Below are positions 42,378 to 51,736 of a stretch of 64,000 bases of DNA, piece after piece. The notes beneath the pieces were generated by a model. It had not been told where the DNA came from. It saw nothing but the letters and a program-made list of their open reading frames with translations, and searched no databases. A program made the position numbers and the translations under genes. How positions within the stretch are numbered: the stretch's first letter is position 1; each line of letters begins with the position of its first letter. Origin of the DNA: Paracoccus denitrificans (GTDB lineage Bacteria > Pseudomonadota > Alphaproteobacteria > Rhodobacterales > Rhodobacteraceae); contig QFNE01000007.1 of NCBI GenBank assembly GCA_003240735.1, positions 1 to 64,000 on the forward strand, given 5' to 3'.

Positions 42378-43964
42378 CTAAGCCTGTGCGACCAGCTTAC
42401 CGTCCAGCGCCCGTGCGATCAGATCGCGGGTCTCGTCCACGCCGTAAAGCGCGATGAACCCACCAAAACGCGGCCCCTGATCGGCGCCCAGCAGCACCTG
42501 ATACAGCGTCTGGAACCAGTCTTTCATCGGCTCGAACGCGTGGTCGCGACCGATGGCAAAGACCATTTCCTGCAGCTTTTCCGGGTCGGCTGGGCCATCC
42601 CAGTCTGCAAGCCGTTGCGCCAGATCCTGCAACGCCGCCCGCTCGGTATCGGTTGGCAGGCGGAACTGCCGCGTCGGTGCCACGAAGTCATTGAAGTACT
42701 TGATCGCAAAAGCCGCTGCCGCGTCCAGATCGGGATGCGTTTCTGGCGACGCATCGGCCGCATAACGACGGATAAAGCCCCACAGCCCGTCCTTGTCCTT
42801 GGCCCCCGCCACGGACGCGAGGTTCAGCAGCATCTGGAACGGCACGACCAGGTTGCTCTCGGGCACCTCTCCGCCGTGGATGTGCCAGACCGGGTTGGCC
42901 AGTTGCTGTTCGGGCGCCTGGCCGGGATAGGCGCGCAGCTGCTGGTGATACTCGTCCACCGCCTTCGGGATCACATCGAAATGCATCCGCTTGGCGGTTT
43001 TCGGTTTCTGATACATAAAATAGGACAGGCTTTCGGTCGCCGCATAGGTCAGCCACTCATCGATCGACAGCCCGTTGCCCTTCGATTTGCTGATCTTCTG
43101 GCCGTGCTGATCAAGGAACAGCTCATAGCTGAAATGCTCGGGCTTGCGGCCGCCCAGCACCTCGCAGATGCCATCGTAGATCGGCGTATTGGTGCTGTGA
43201 TCCTTGCCGTACATCTCGAAATCGACGTCCAGCTGTGCCCAGCGGGCGCCGAAATCGGGCTTCCACTGCAGCTTTACGTTACCGCCGGTGACCGGCAGCG
43301 TCCATTCGCGCCCGGTGTCGTCGTCAAACGTGATCTCGCCGTTCTTGGCGTCCACGTTCTTGATCGGCACATACAGCACACGACCCGTTTCCGGGTGGAT
43401 CGGCAGGAAGCAGCTATATGTCTGCTGACGCTCTTCGCGCAGGCTGGCAAGCATGATCTTCATGATCGCGTCATAGCGTTCCGCGGCCAGCAACAGCGTC
43501 GGATCGAACTGGCCTGAACGATAGAATTCAGTCGCGCTGATGAACTCGTACGCGAACCCGAACGTGTCCAGGAAACGCCGCAGCATGGCGTTGTTGTGGT
43601 CACCAAAGCTGGGGTATTCGCCGAACGGGTCCGGGACAGTCGTCAGCGGCTCCTGCAGGTGCTGTCGCAGCATGTCCTGCTGGGGTACGTTTTCCGGAAC
43701 CTTGCGCATCCCGTCCAGATCGTCGGAGAAACAGAACAGCCGCGTCGGGATGTCCGAGATCATTTCGAACGCGCGACGGATCATCGTCGTGCGGGCAACT
43801 TCGCCGAATGTGCCAATATGGGGCAGCCCCGACGGACCATAGCCTGTCTCGAACAGGACATAGCCCTTTTCGGGGTCCTTCTTGTCGTAACGTTTCAGCA
43901 CCCGGCGCGCTTCTTCAAAGGGCCAGGCCTTGGAATTCATCGCCGCATCGCGCAGGGTGGTCAT
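42378..43964 (-). CDS. lysK: Lysyl-tRNA synthetase, class I
   Basis: A 528-residue class I enzyme charging tRNA-Lys, the archaeal-type form used by many alphaproteobacteria instead of class II LysRS. The HIGH motif reads PHIGT (48-52) and KMSKS reads KISKSKG (290-296). The alpha-helix-cage anticodon domain fills the C-terminal half. ATG 43964 is chosen because the protein then begins like its family (TLRDAAMNSKAWPFEEA); the open extension to 44027 runs into the divergent promoter. It is divergent from a TerB-like gene. Confidence 0.96.
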   Translation of the reverse strand: MTTLRDAAMNSKAWPFEEARRVLKRYDKKDPEKGYVLFETGYGPSGLPHIGTFGEVARTTMIRRAFEMISDIPTRLFCFSDDLDGMRKVPENVPQQDMLRQHLQEPLTTVPDPFGEYPSFGDHNNAMLRRFLDTFGFAYEFISATEFYRSGQFDPTLLLAAERYDAIMKIMLASLREERQQTYSCFLPIHPETGRVLYVPIKNVDAKNGEITFDDDTGREWTLPVTGGNVKLQWKPDFGARWAQLDVDFEMYGKDHSTNTPIYDGICEVLGGRKPEHFSYELFLDQHGQKISKSKGNGLSIDEWLTYAATESLSYFMYQKPKTAKRMHFDVIPKAVDEYHQQLRAYPGQAPEQQLANPVWHIHGGEVPESNLVVPFQMLLNLASVAGAKDKDGLWGFIRRYAADASPETHPDLDAAAAFAIKYFNDFVAPTRQFRLPTDTERAALQDLAQRLADWDGPADPEKLQEMVFAIGRDHAFEPMKDWFQTLYQVLLGADQGPRFGGFIALYGVDETRDLIARALDGKLVAQA

Positions 43965-44039
43965 CGTGTCTCTCCGTTCTGACGGCCCTGCCGTAGCGGT
44001 CGGGCGCGGCGTCGTCAACAAGTCCAAAGGGTCCCGCGC

Positions 44040-44462
44040 GTGAGCTTTGATCTGCCTTCCTTTTCACCGTGCGACGCGCTGATCGCTGTCATGGTGGCAG
44101 TTTCAGCGTCCGACGAAACGGTTCCCACCGCCGAACTCATCGCGATTGAGCGGATCGTGGACCACACGCCAATCTTTGCAGACTACGACATCAGCCGGCT
44201 GCGCGCCGTTTCGCAGACCGTGATGACCTTGTTTGAGGATGAGGACGGTCTGGACACCCTGTTCGGCCTTGTCCGTGACGCGCTGCCGGAAAAGCTGTTC
44301 GACACAGCCTACGCGCTGGCCTGCGACGTGGCCGCCGCCGACGGGCGGCTGCGCGACGCCGAATGGCAGATGCTGGGCGAAATTCGCGCGGAATTCGGGA
44401 TCGAACGCCTGCATGCCGCCGCAATCGAGCTGTCCGCGCGCGCGCGTCACGTCACGCTTTGA
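44040..44462 (+). CDS. TerB-family (tellurite resistance B-like) protein
   Basis: A 140-residue all-helical cytoplasmic protein starting with GTG. It has the TerB-like layout: CDALIAVMVAVSASDETVPTAEL near 11-33, and a second ACDVAAADGRLRDAEWQMLGEI near 99-120, the paired acidic motifs that bind metal in TerB. This is a stand-alone relative; no other ter gene is near. Function is unknown beyond possible stress or envelope signalling. It ends 4 bases from the stop of convergent dacB. Confidence 0.82.
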   Translation: MSFDLPSFSPCDALIAVMVAVSASDETVPTAELIAIERIVDHTPIFADYDISRLRAVSQTVMTLFEDEDGLDTLFGLVRDALPEKLFDTAYALACDVAAADGRLRDAEWQMLGEIRAEFGIERLHAAAIELSARARHVTL

Positions 44463-44466
44463 CGGC

Positions 44467-45912
44467 TTAGCCGCGGGTGTCGTTGGTGAAATCCGCGGCG
44501 ACGGTCACGCCGTCCAACCTGACCCACCGTTCGATCAGATCACGTTGCATCAGTTTCGACCTACCCGTCCACGCCAGTACACCGGGCGGCAGGTCCTGAC
44601 CTTGCGTAGCGGTCCGGCGTGTATTGTCGGCACTGAAAATGGTGAAGGCCACCGTGCCGGTCTCTGCGTCGGCGAAACCCGACAGATTCGACACGAAGTT
44701 CAGCGTCCCGGTCTTGGCATGCACATGCTGTCCGATTTCGCCCTTGCCCAAGACCTGTGCCAATGGATCGACCTTCAGGATGTCGCGCAGTCCGAACTGC
44801 TGGCCGGTTCCGGTCAACAGTGTCGTCAGCATCCGTGCGCTGATCCGGCTGTCGCCGGACAGACCCGAATGATCGGCAAAAACCGCGCCCTCTGTCACGC
44901 CGTGACCCTGTGCCCAACGCAGCATGTCCTGCGCCGACTGCGTCAGGCTGGCCGCCCCGCTTGCCACCACGCCCACAGCCTCTGCCGTCAGGTTGTTTGA
45001 ATACGCAAGCAGACCCCGTAAGATTGTCCGCAGATCCGGGCTATCTTTCCGGGCAATCTCCGCACCCGCAGGGGCACCGTCGGCTACTGACGGGGTCGGC
45101 AGAACCAGCCCTTCTGCACGGCACAGCGTCTGGAACACGTCACCCGCATACAGCTCGGGCCGGCGCACGGGCAACCAGCGGCTGCCGGACTTGCCCAGGG
45201 ACTGGCCCGCCATCGACCAAACCTCGGATCTGCCGCTGCCATCATAGGTGGCGATCGGCGCCGCCCGGTCGGCGACGCTGGCCGAAATCCCGAATGCGCG
45301 CGGCGCATTTTTGTCTGCCCGTGCCGTCAGGTTCAGCTGATACCCTGCATCCCCGCGCCGCCAGTTCAGATGCACGCGGTTGAAGTTCAGGATCATCCCC
45401 GACATCGACGGGTTATAGGGCAGATGGACCGCCTGCCCCGGCGACAGCTCTGCCATGCGCGGCAGCGCGCCGCCCCACACCTCGAACTCGGTGATCTGTG
45501 CGCCCCTCGCCTTAACCGCAGCAGCGGTCGATTTCGCCAGTTCCGCCAGCCCGTCAGTATTCAGCAGCGGGTCGCCCCCGCCCGCAAGGATCAATCGACC
45601 GCCGTCCAGATAGACCCGCGTAGCAAAGCGATGATCCGCACCCAGACGGTCCAGCGCGTAAAGCGCGGTCACGATCTTCAGCGTGCTGGCAGGTGGCAAA
45701 AGCACGTCGGCGTCGCGCTGATCGATGATGCGGCCACTGGCCAGATCGACCGCCAGAAAACTGACCTCCGCGTCGGCCAACTTTGCCTGTGTGATCAGGC
45801 TGGCAACGCTTGGCGGCGGACGACGGACTGGCCCTTGCGCATGGACCAGTTGCGGCAGCGCAACGGCTGCGCCCATCAGCCCCAGAAAGCCCCTGCGTCC
45901 GATCATCGTCAT
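44467..45912 (-). CDS. dacB: D-alanyl-D-alanine carboxypeptidase/endopeptidase (PBP4 type)
   Basis: A 481-residue class C penicillin-binding protein. An N-terminal RRGFLGLMGAAVALPQLVHA signal has a twin-arginine flavour. Active-site motifs are S76-T-L-K79 (PPASTLK), SNN near 307-309 and KTG near 400-402. It would trim D-Ala from, or cleave cross-links in, periplasmic peptidoglycan. It is the last gene of the moxR operon: its ATG overlaps the preceding stop (ATGA), tying it to that operon in translation. Confidence 0.94.
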   Translation of the reverse strand: MTMIGRRGFLGLMGAAVALPQLVHAQGPVRRPPPSVASLITQAKLADAEVSFLAVDLASGRIIDQRDADVLLPPASTLKIVTALYALDRLGADHRFATRVYLDGGRLILAGGGDPLLNTDGLAELAKSTAAAVKARGAQITEFEVWGGALPRMAELSPGQAVHLPYNPSMSGMILNFNRVHLNWRRGDAGYQLNLTARADKNAPRAFGISASVADRAAPIATYDGSGRSEVWSMAGQSLGKSGSRWLPVRRPELYAGDVFQTLCRAEGLVLPTPSVADGAPAGAEIARKDSPDLRTILRGLLAYSNNLTAEAVGVVASGAASLTQSAQDMLRWAQGHGVTEGAVFADHSGLSGDSRISARMLTTLLTGTGQQFGLRDILKVDPLAQVLGKGEIGQHVHAKTGTLNFVSNLSGFADAETGTVAFTIFSADNTRRTATQGQDLPPGVLAWTGRSKLMQRDLIERWVRLDGVTVAADFTNDTRG

Positions 45913-48038
45913 GCGGTCCGTCCTTCATCGTCATTCTTGCGTCCGATGCCCCGCGCCTCGACAATCCATGCGCCGATGGCAAGCGCCGCGATCAGCGCCA
46001 TCCAGCCCCAGTCGGGCAACACAGGCCGTCGGGTCAGGCCATTCACCGCCTCGGCCCCGCGCGGGGTGATGCCGATCCAGTCACCGCCGATGCCCTGACC
46101 GATGGCGGGACGCCCCTCTCGTACCGTGCGCAGGCCGGGGATGCCGTCAGAAATCCGGGTCACCGACCCTTGCGTTGCTGCAGCCAGGGGCCCGAGCGCC
46201 GCGTCAGATGCAACTGTCTGTTCGAATTCACGCGGTGCGGCCGGACCCAGCGCCACAAGGCGCGACACGTCGCCGTCCTGCATCCGGTAAAGGCCCGGCG
46301 CGGGGGCTTGCCAATCGGCGGTGAAGCGGCCCGGCTCGGCCTCAGTCAATGAGACGTCTGCAGTGTAGTCGTTGGGGCCTGTCACCTTCACCGGCCCTGC
46401 CTGCGGCTGCATCGTGCGCCGCGTCAGTGCGACGTGCAGATCGGGACGGACCTGCGCCAACAGCGTCTCTTCTTCCAGTTCGGGTTCCTGCATTGACCAA
46501 TGTGCGATCCGGCGCAGCAGCTCCAGTTGCGGGCCGCCGCCCTCGAAGCCGCGCCCCCACAGCCAGACCTGATCTGATGTCAGCATGGCCACGCGGCCTT
46601 TGCCGACGCGTTCCAACATCAGCAGCGGCTTGTCATCGACCCCGGTCATCACGACCTCGGCCCGGGGGCCGGGCGTCACCTCACCCATGCGCAGCCACCG
46701 CCCCCAATGCGCCGGATCGGCCGCGTTCGCCGCATCAGGCGCTGGCGCACCGGGCAGACCCGAGGTCACGGGATGCCTGCGCCCTTCGTCCGTCAGTTGC
46801 GGCAGGAACGGTCCCTGCAACAACCGACCAGTCGGGCGGGCCGGCAGGATCGGACCCAGCGGGGACAGGTTCAGGCTTTCGACGCCTGCCATTTCCGGCC
46901 CTGACGACACCAGCAGCGCGCCCCCATCCTCGACGTAATAGCGGATGTTGTCAAAATACTCGGGCGGCAGGATCCCCCGCACGCTGTAGCGGTCAAAGAT
47001 GATCAGGTCGAAGTCGTGCAGCCGCTGCTCGAACAGTTCCTGCGTCGGAAAGGCGATCAGCGCCAGTTCGTTGACCGGCACGCCGTCCATCTTTTCGGGC
47101 GGACGCAGAATGGTGAAATGGATCAGATCGACATTCGCGTCTGATTTCAGAAGGTTGCGCCAAGTTCTTTCACCGGCATGCGGCTCTCCGCTGACCAGCA
47201 GAACGCGCAAGCGGTCGCGCACGCCCTCGATCTGGATCGCCGCGCTGTCATTGCGATCAGTCAGCTGCCCTTGTGGAGACGCAAAGCCGATCGAGACGAC
47301 GTTCTGGCCCGCATGTTCCAACGTCACCGGCAGGTCCAGCGACACACCGGGCGGCAGGTTCAGCATCTCTGGCGCGCCACCGTCGACCGCAATGCTGACG
47401 ACCGCAGGTTGGCTTGCGATTTCAGCGGGGACAGCGCCTTGATCCTCGACCCGGACGCGCAGGTTGACGGGCTGGCCGATCAGGCCGAATGCCGGGGCTT
47501 CCTCGACCACCAGACGGCGGTCCCAATCGGCAGGCTCACCGGTCAGAAGGACATGGACCGGTGCAGGCACCGTTTTGGGGATCGCGGCGGTGTCGTGCAC
47601 CTGACCATCCGTCACCGCGATGACGCCAGCCAGCCGACCTTCGGGTTCGGCGGCAATGGCGCGTGTCATCGCCTGCCCCAGCAGCGTTCCATCCGCATCA
47701 TCGGAAACCGTCACGCGGCGGGTTTCGACGTTGGGTTGGTCGTCCAGTTCGCGGGCGATCTTCGCCACCGCAGCATCGGTCTGCGCGGACCGGCCCGGCA
47801 GCGTCTGGCTGGACGAGCGGTCATCCATCAGAATGACGATATCCGACAGCGGTTGGCGGACGCCGCGTTCCAGCACGGGCCCCGCCACCGCAAGGGCCAG
47901 CGCCGCCAACGCCAATCCGCGCAGCAGCCACCCCCGCAGTCCGAACCACAGCGCCCACAGCATCACCGCCAGCGCGACCACCGCAAGCGCGGTCACCGAC
48001 CACCACGGCAGCGCGGGATCAAAGCGCAGGCCGGTCAT
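45909..48038 (-). CDS. Large membrane protein with glutamine amidotransferase-like core
   Basis: A 709-residue protein with two N-terminal membrane helices (about 12-34 and 38-57) and one near the C-terminus (about 675-695). Between them are a vWA-like start (DIVILMDDRSSSQT near 65-78), and a middle LRVLLVSGEPHAGERTWRNLLKS stretch with FDLIIFDRYSV and GGALLVSSG, the fold of Class I glutamine amidotransferase-like proteins without the catalytic Cys-His. Most of it faces the periplasm. It is co-translated with DUF4159 and dacB genes through ATGA overlaps. Its role is unknown, probably together with MoxR in assembling or checking an envelope complex. Confidence 0.82.
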   Translation of the reverse strand: MTGLRFDPALPWWSVTALAVVALAVMLWALWFGLRGWLLRGLALAALALAVAGPVLERGVRQPLSDIVILMDDRSSSQTLPGRSAQTDAAVAKIARELDDQPNVETRRVTVSDDADGTLLGQAMTRAIAAEPEGRLAGVIAVTDGQVHDTAAIPKTVPAPVHVLLTGEPADWDRRLVVEEAPAFGLIGQPVNLRVRVEDQGAVPAEIASQPAVVSIAVDGGAPEMLNLPPGVSLDLPVTLEHAGQNVVSIGFASPQGQLTDRNDSAAIQIEGVRDRLRVLLVSGEPHAGERTWRNLLKSDANVDLIHFTILRPPEKMDGVPVNELALIAFPTQELFEQRLHDFDLIIFDRYSVRGILPPEYFDNIRYYVEDGGALLVSSGPEMAGVESLNLSPLGPILPARPTGRLLQGPFLPQLTDEGRRHPVTSGLPGAPAPDAANAADPAHWGRWLRMGEVTPGPRAEVVMTGVDDKPLLMLERVGKGRVAMLTSDQVWLWGRGFEGGGPQLELLRRIAHWSMQEPELEEETLLAQVRPDLHVALTRRTMQPQAGPVKVTGPNDYTADVSLTEAEPGRFTADWQAPAPGLYRMQDGDVSRLVALGPAAPREFEQTVASDAALGPLAAATQGSVTRISDGIPGLRTVREGRPAIGQGIGGDWIGITPRGAEAVNGLTRRPVLPDWGWMALIAALAIGAWIVEARGIGRKNDDEGRTA

Positions 48039-48913
48039 GGCAGCAGCTCCTCAAGACTGTGCATCGGCGGGGCGGGCGGTGCGCCAGTCGGTGCGGCGAA
48101 CGGGTCGCCGGCTTCCTGCCCCAGACGATCCAGCAACGCAGGCACGTGAACCTGATCGGATTTATAGTTTCCGGTCAGCACGTACATGATCAGGTTCACC
48201 CCGAACCGCAGCGCCATCTCGCGTTGTTCTTCGCCCTGCCAACCGCTGCCGATCATGGTGACCGGCAGGCCGTTGTCATCGGTGGCCCAGGCCGCCGCCC
48301 AGTCGTTTGACCCGATCAGCACCGGCGACACGCCGTCGTTCTGGGTGCGGAATGCGGCGCCTTCGGTGCTTTCGGTCGATGCCTCGGCCCAAAGCGTCGT
48401 GTCCGTCCAACGCCCCGGGAAGTCCGACAAAAGATAGTAGGCACGCGTCAGCACGTGATCCGGCGGCACCGGCGCCAGCGGTGGAACGTCCAACGGTGCA
48501 GCCAGCTGCTGCAGTACCTCACCCTCAGGGCCGTCCCCGGCCTCGCCGTTGCGGGTGTCGAACAGAATCATGCCGCCCGACCGCAGAAAGTGGTTCAAAC
48601 GCACGTATGCCTGCGGCGATGGCATCGACTGGGTGTCCGTGATCGGCCAGTAGAGAAACGTCAGGACAGAAATGTCGTCCTGATCCAGATCGATGCCCAC
48701 CGGCTCACCGGGCTCGACCGTGGTGCGCTGTGCCAAGGTTTCGGACAGGCCGCGCAGACCCAGGCGCGACAGGTCATCGACCTTGTCGTCGCCGGTGATG
48801 ACATAAGTCAGCGCGCCACTGTCCGCCGCGGCGATCAGCTTGGGGTCAAGCTCCTGCGCATGCGCCAGCGACACCCACAGCGCGGACAGCGCGATGATCA
48901 AACGGGCGATCAT
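48035..48913 (-). CDS. DUF4159 domain protein (exported)
   Basis: A 292-residue protein with a Sec signal (IARLIIALSALWVSLAHAQ to about 20) and a DUF4159 domain: LTYVITGDDKVDDLSRLGLRGL near 35-56, FLYWPITDTQSMPSP near 84-98, GGMILFDTRNG near 108-118 and GVNLIMYVLTGNYKSDQ near 244-260. In many relatives this domain is the C-terminal half of one BatA-DUF4159 polypeptide. Here it is a separate gene overlapping the BatA gene as ATGA and carrying its own signal peptide, so both halves look functional. Confidence 0.85.
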   Translation of the reverse strand: MIARLIIALSALWVSLAHAQELDPKLIAAADSGALTYVITGDDKVDDLSRLGLRGLSETLAQRTTVEPGEPVGIDLDQDDISVLTFLYWPITDTQSMPSPQAYVRLNHFLRSGGMILFDTRNGEAGDGPEGEVLQQLAAPLDVPPLAPVPPDHVLTRAYYLLSDFPGRWTDTTLWAEASTESTEGAAFRTQNDGVSPVLIGSNDWAAAWATDDNGLPVTMIGSGWQGEEQREMALRFGVNLIMYVLTGNYKSDQVHVPALLDRLGQEAGDPFAAPTGAPPAPPMHSLEELLP

Positions 48914-50847
48914 GCGACGCGCCGCCGGGTCAGGCTGCGCCGCTGACCAGCAAGAAACGCAGATGCGATCACGTCCAGCATGAACGCAGCAGCAGCCGCA
49001 ATCAGAAGCCACACGCCCAATCGCCGACCGGGCGTCGTGCCCGCCTGTTCAACCACGGCCCCCGGCCACGCGGCGATGGCCATCGGCCCGCCTGCGTTCA
49101 ACGCCGTCTGCCGCGCGCCAGCCACATAAATGCCCGCCGGCGCAACCGGTCCCGGTCCGGCGGCAAAGTCCTGTGCGGAGACCGGCGGCAGGTCGCCAAC
49201 AGGTACATCACGACCAAAGCCGTCAAGCAACGTTTCAGCCGTCCAGAATGGCGCCTCGGCGCTGGTTGTCGCATCGGTGGTCGCGCTTGCGCGCGCCGAC
49301 TGCACGATCCGCGCCATCATCTGCACAAACAGGCCCGACAGCGGCAGGTTCGACCATTCGGCGTCCGCGCTGGTGTGGAACATGACGATCTGCCCCTGAC
49401 CCAACGATTCGCGCGTCACCAAAGGCGTCCCGTCCGCAAGCTGCGCAACCGTCTTGCCCGCCAGCGCAGGGTCAGGCTCGGGCAGCATCTGCGCCCGGAT
49501 CATGACGTCGGCCGGAACGTTCAGACCTGCGAAGACACCGTCTGCGGGGAACGGCGCTATTCCCCGCGGAGTGCCCCATGACAAGGCGCCGCCTGCATCA
49601 CGCCCGCCGGGTCGCAATCTGACAGGCAACAGCGGATCGTCGTTCAGGGCCTCCGACGCCGCCAGACGCGCGCCGGCAAAGCGGATCAGCGTGCCCCCCC
49701 GTTCGACCCATTCGCTGAGCGCGGTCGGATCAGCGGGCGCAGGCTGGTCAGCGATGATGATGACATCGGGCGCGGCTGGGATAACCTCGGACAAGCCACC
49801 CTCGATCAGATCGCTGGACGGCGCCAAGGCCCGGCGCAGGTAATGGAGCGGCGACAGCAGCGCCTGACCCTCGGTGTCCCGAACCTCGCCGATCAGCGCG
49901 ACCTTGCGCCGGCGCAGGGTGTCGTCGGCCAGAACGACCGCCCCGGCGGTGTCCTGATTAGCCAAGGCAAAGGCAGTGACACGGTTGCGCAGTTCTGATG
50001 GCAGGTCGATGGGCACCTTTGCGGTCCACACGCCGTCCACGACCTCGGGTTCCGGGGGTCGAAGTGTTGCCAACACGCGGCCCGTTCCCTGCGGATCGGG
50101 GCCGACCGCGTTCACCGTGGGCATCGCGCCGCCGGTGGTCGCTCGGGCAATCAGGGACGGATGATCGCCGGGTTCGACCTGCAAAGACCGAACGGACGCA
50201 CTGGGTGGAACGACTGTGACACGGCCACGCGCTACAAGCGCCGACAACCAAGCGTCGCGTTCATTGTGATCCAGACCGTCGCTGATCCAAAGTGTATCGA
50301 ACCGATCTGGGGCCGCCCCCAGTGCCACATCAGGCGCGGATGGGTATCCTGTCGCCCAGGCCTTCGGCTGCGTCGCGCGGATCGTTGCCGCGAGTTCGGC
50401 GCCGTCGCCGAACACCAGCGGGCCCTTGCCCCCTTCCCGGTCAGCGATCAGCAGCGCGACGGGGCGACCGGCGCTGCTTGCGCCGTCCAGTGCAGAGACG
50501 GCGCGCGCCTGCCGCTCGGCCCAATTTGGCGCGGCCGCCCATCCGGCGTCCACGATGACCAGCAACGGCCCGTTTCCACCGGCCGAAGGCTCGGGCCGCC
50601 AGATGGGACCGGCGGCGGCAAGGATCAGCGCGGCAATCGCCAGCGTGCGCAGCAAAAGCAGCCACCACGGCGTGCGCTGTGCCAATGGTGTCGCATCCTT
50701 CAGCCCCATCAGCAGGGCAACCGCCGGAAAAACCCTGACCTTGGGTGCAGGCGGGATCGCGCGCAGCAGGAACCACAGCGCTGGCAGCGCGATCAGCGCG
50801 GCCAAGACCAAGGGCGCTGTAAAACCAAGGGGGCCCAGCATGAACAT
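48910..50847 (-). CDS. BatA-domain membrane protein
   Basis: A 645-residue protein with the N-terminal BatA double-transmembrane domain (PF07584): LGFTAPLVLAALIALPALWFLLR near 5-27 and LLLLRTLAIAALILAAAGPIWRP near 53-75, then a large periplasmic vWA/amidotransferase-like region and a last membrane helix near 615-635 followed by a basic tail. Such proteins occur with MoxR ATPases in aerotolerance-type operons. The DUF4159 part found fused in many relatives is encoded by the next gene. ATG 50847 lies 4 bases after the DUF58 stop; an ATG two codons on (50841) is possible. Confidence 0.85.
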   Translation of the reverse strand: MFMLGPLGFTAPLVLAALIALPALWFLLRAIPPAPKVRVFPAVALLMGLKDATPLAQRTPWWLLLLRTLAIAALILAAAGPIWRPEPSAGGNGPLLVIVDAGWAAAPNWAERQARAVSALDGASSAGRPVALLIADREGGKGPLVFGDGAELAATIRATQPKAWATGYPSAPDVALGAAPDRFDTLWISDGLDHNERDAWLSALVARGRVTVVPPSASVRSLQVEPGDHPSLIARATTGGAMPTVNAVGPDPQGTGRVLATLRPPEPEVVDGVWTAKVPIDLPSELRNRVTAFALANQDTAGAVVLADDTLRRRKVALIGEVRDTEGQALLSPLHYLRRALAPSSDLIEGGLSEVIPAAPDVIIIADQPAPADPTALSEWVERGGTLIRFAGARLAASEALNDDPLLPVRLRPGGRDAGGALSWGTPRGIAPFPADGVFAGLNVPADVMIRAQMLPEPDPALAGKTVAQLADGTPLVTRESLGQGQIVMFHTSADAEWSNLPLSGLFVQMMARIVQSARASATTDATTSAEAPFWTAETLLDGFGRDVPVGDLPPVSAQDFAAGPGPVAPAGIYVAGARQTALNAGGPMAIAAWPGAVVEQAGTTPGRRLGVWLLIAAAAAFMLDVIASAFLAGQRRSLTRRRVA

Positions 50848-50851
50848 CGGC

Positions 50852-51736
50852 TCAGCCCGCCAACGTCGCTGACAACCAGCCAAGCGCCTGCGCAGGCGGG
50901 CTGCCGGCGTCGTGCGTCCCGAACTGCCAACCCGCCGCCTCGCATGTCCGTCCCAGCATCGCGCGCCGTTCCGACAGCCGCGTGAGATAGGCGTCACGCA
51001 TCGCGGCGGCGTTACGGGTCTGGAACCGCGTCGCGCCGCTGGCGGACCGCAGTTGTAGCGCCCCTGTCAGCGGAAAGGTGATCTCATCAGGATCAAGTAT
51101 CTGCACGAGGACCCCGCCGACTCCCGCCGCGGCGGCGCGGGTCAGAAACGGCGCAGGATTGGATTCAGGCGCGAGAAAATCGCCGAACAGCACGACACGC
51201 TGGCCACCGCGCAGCAGTGTGGGGTCAGGCGCGTCGGCATCGCCTGCCGATTCCTTCGCCATCGCCAGTGTCCGCGCAATCTGGTCTGCCTGCGTTCGGC
51301 CCGCCCGTGGCGGGTCGCCCAGCATCGCCACACGCTCGCCCCCACGCAGCAGGACCAGTGCCAAAGACAGGGCAAGCAGCTGGGCACGGGCATATTTGGT
51401 TTCGCGGGACGGATCACCCGACCACAGCATCCCCTGCCCGCACGACACCCAAAGCGTGGCGTTCTGGGCCGTCTGCGCCTCAAGATCGCGCACGAAAGCC
51501 TCGTCTGAACGGGCCGAGCGCCGCCAGTCGATCTGCCGCGCAGTTTCGCCAGCCGCAGCCGGGCGATACTGCCAGAAATCTTCGCCCGAGCCTGCCCTGC
51601 GCAAACCATGCGTACCGGGCGCGACAGATGCCGCCAACCGTTCCGCCGCCATGATCAGCGCAGGCAGCGCGGCAGTCGCCGCCTCGGCCTTGGCCCGAAG
51701 GCTTGCCGCGTCATCTGGGCGGGGGGTTTGGTTCAC
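50852..51736 (-). CDS. DUF58 domain protein
   Basis: A 294-residue protein of the DUF58 family: GTHGLRRAGSGEDFWQYRPA near 41-60 and the signature IDWRRSARSDEAFVRDLEAQ near 69-88, then a vWA-like core. Start is GTG at 51736, overlapping the moxR stop (GTGA). DUF58 proteins are encoded beside MoxR AAA+ ATPases and are likely their partners in complex assembly. No membrane segment is evident. Confidence 0.92.
   Translation of the reverse strand: MNQTPRPDDAASLRAKAEAATAALPALIMAAERLAASVAPGTHGLRRAGSGEDFWQYRPAAAGETARQIDWRRSARSDEAFVRDLEAQTAQNATLWVSCGQGMLWSGDPSRETKYARAQLLALSLALVLLRGGERVAMLGDPPRAGRTQADQIARTLAMAKESAGDADAPDPTLLRGGQRVVLFGDFLAPESNPAPFLTRAAAAGVGGVLVQILDPDEITFPLTGALQLRSASGATRFQTRNAAAMRDAYLTRLSERRAMLGRTCEAAGWQFGTHDAGSPPAQALGWLSATLAG

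Noticed and set aside
48910..48913. BatA/DUF4159 junction as a pseudogene frameshift
   Set aside because: Both frames are intact, joined by a usual ATGA overlap, and the second begins with a good signal peptide, so two functional genes are more likely.
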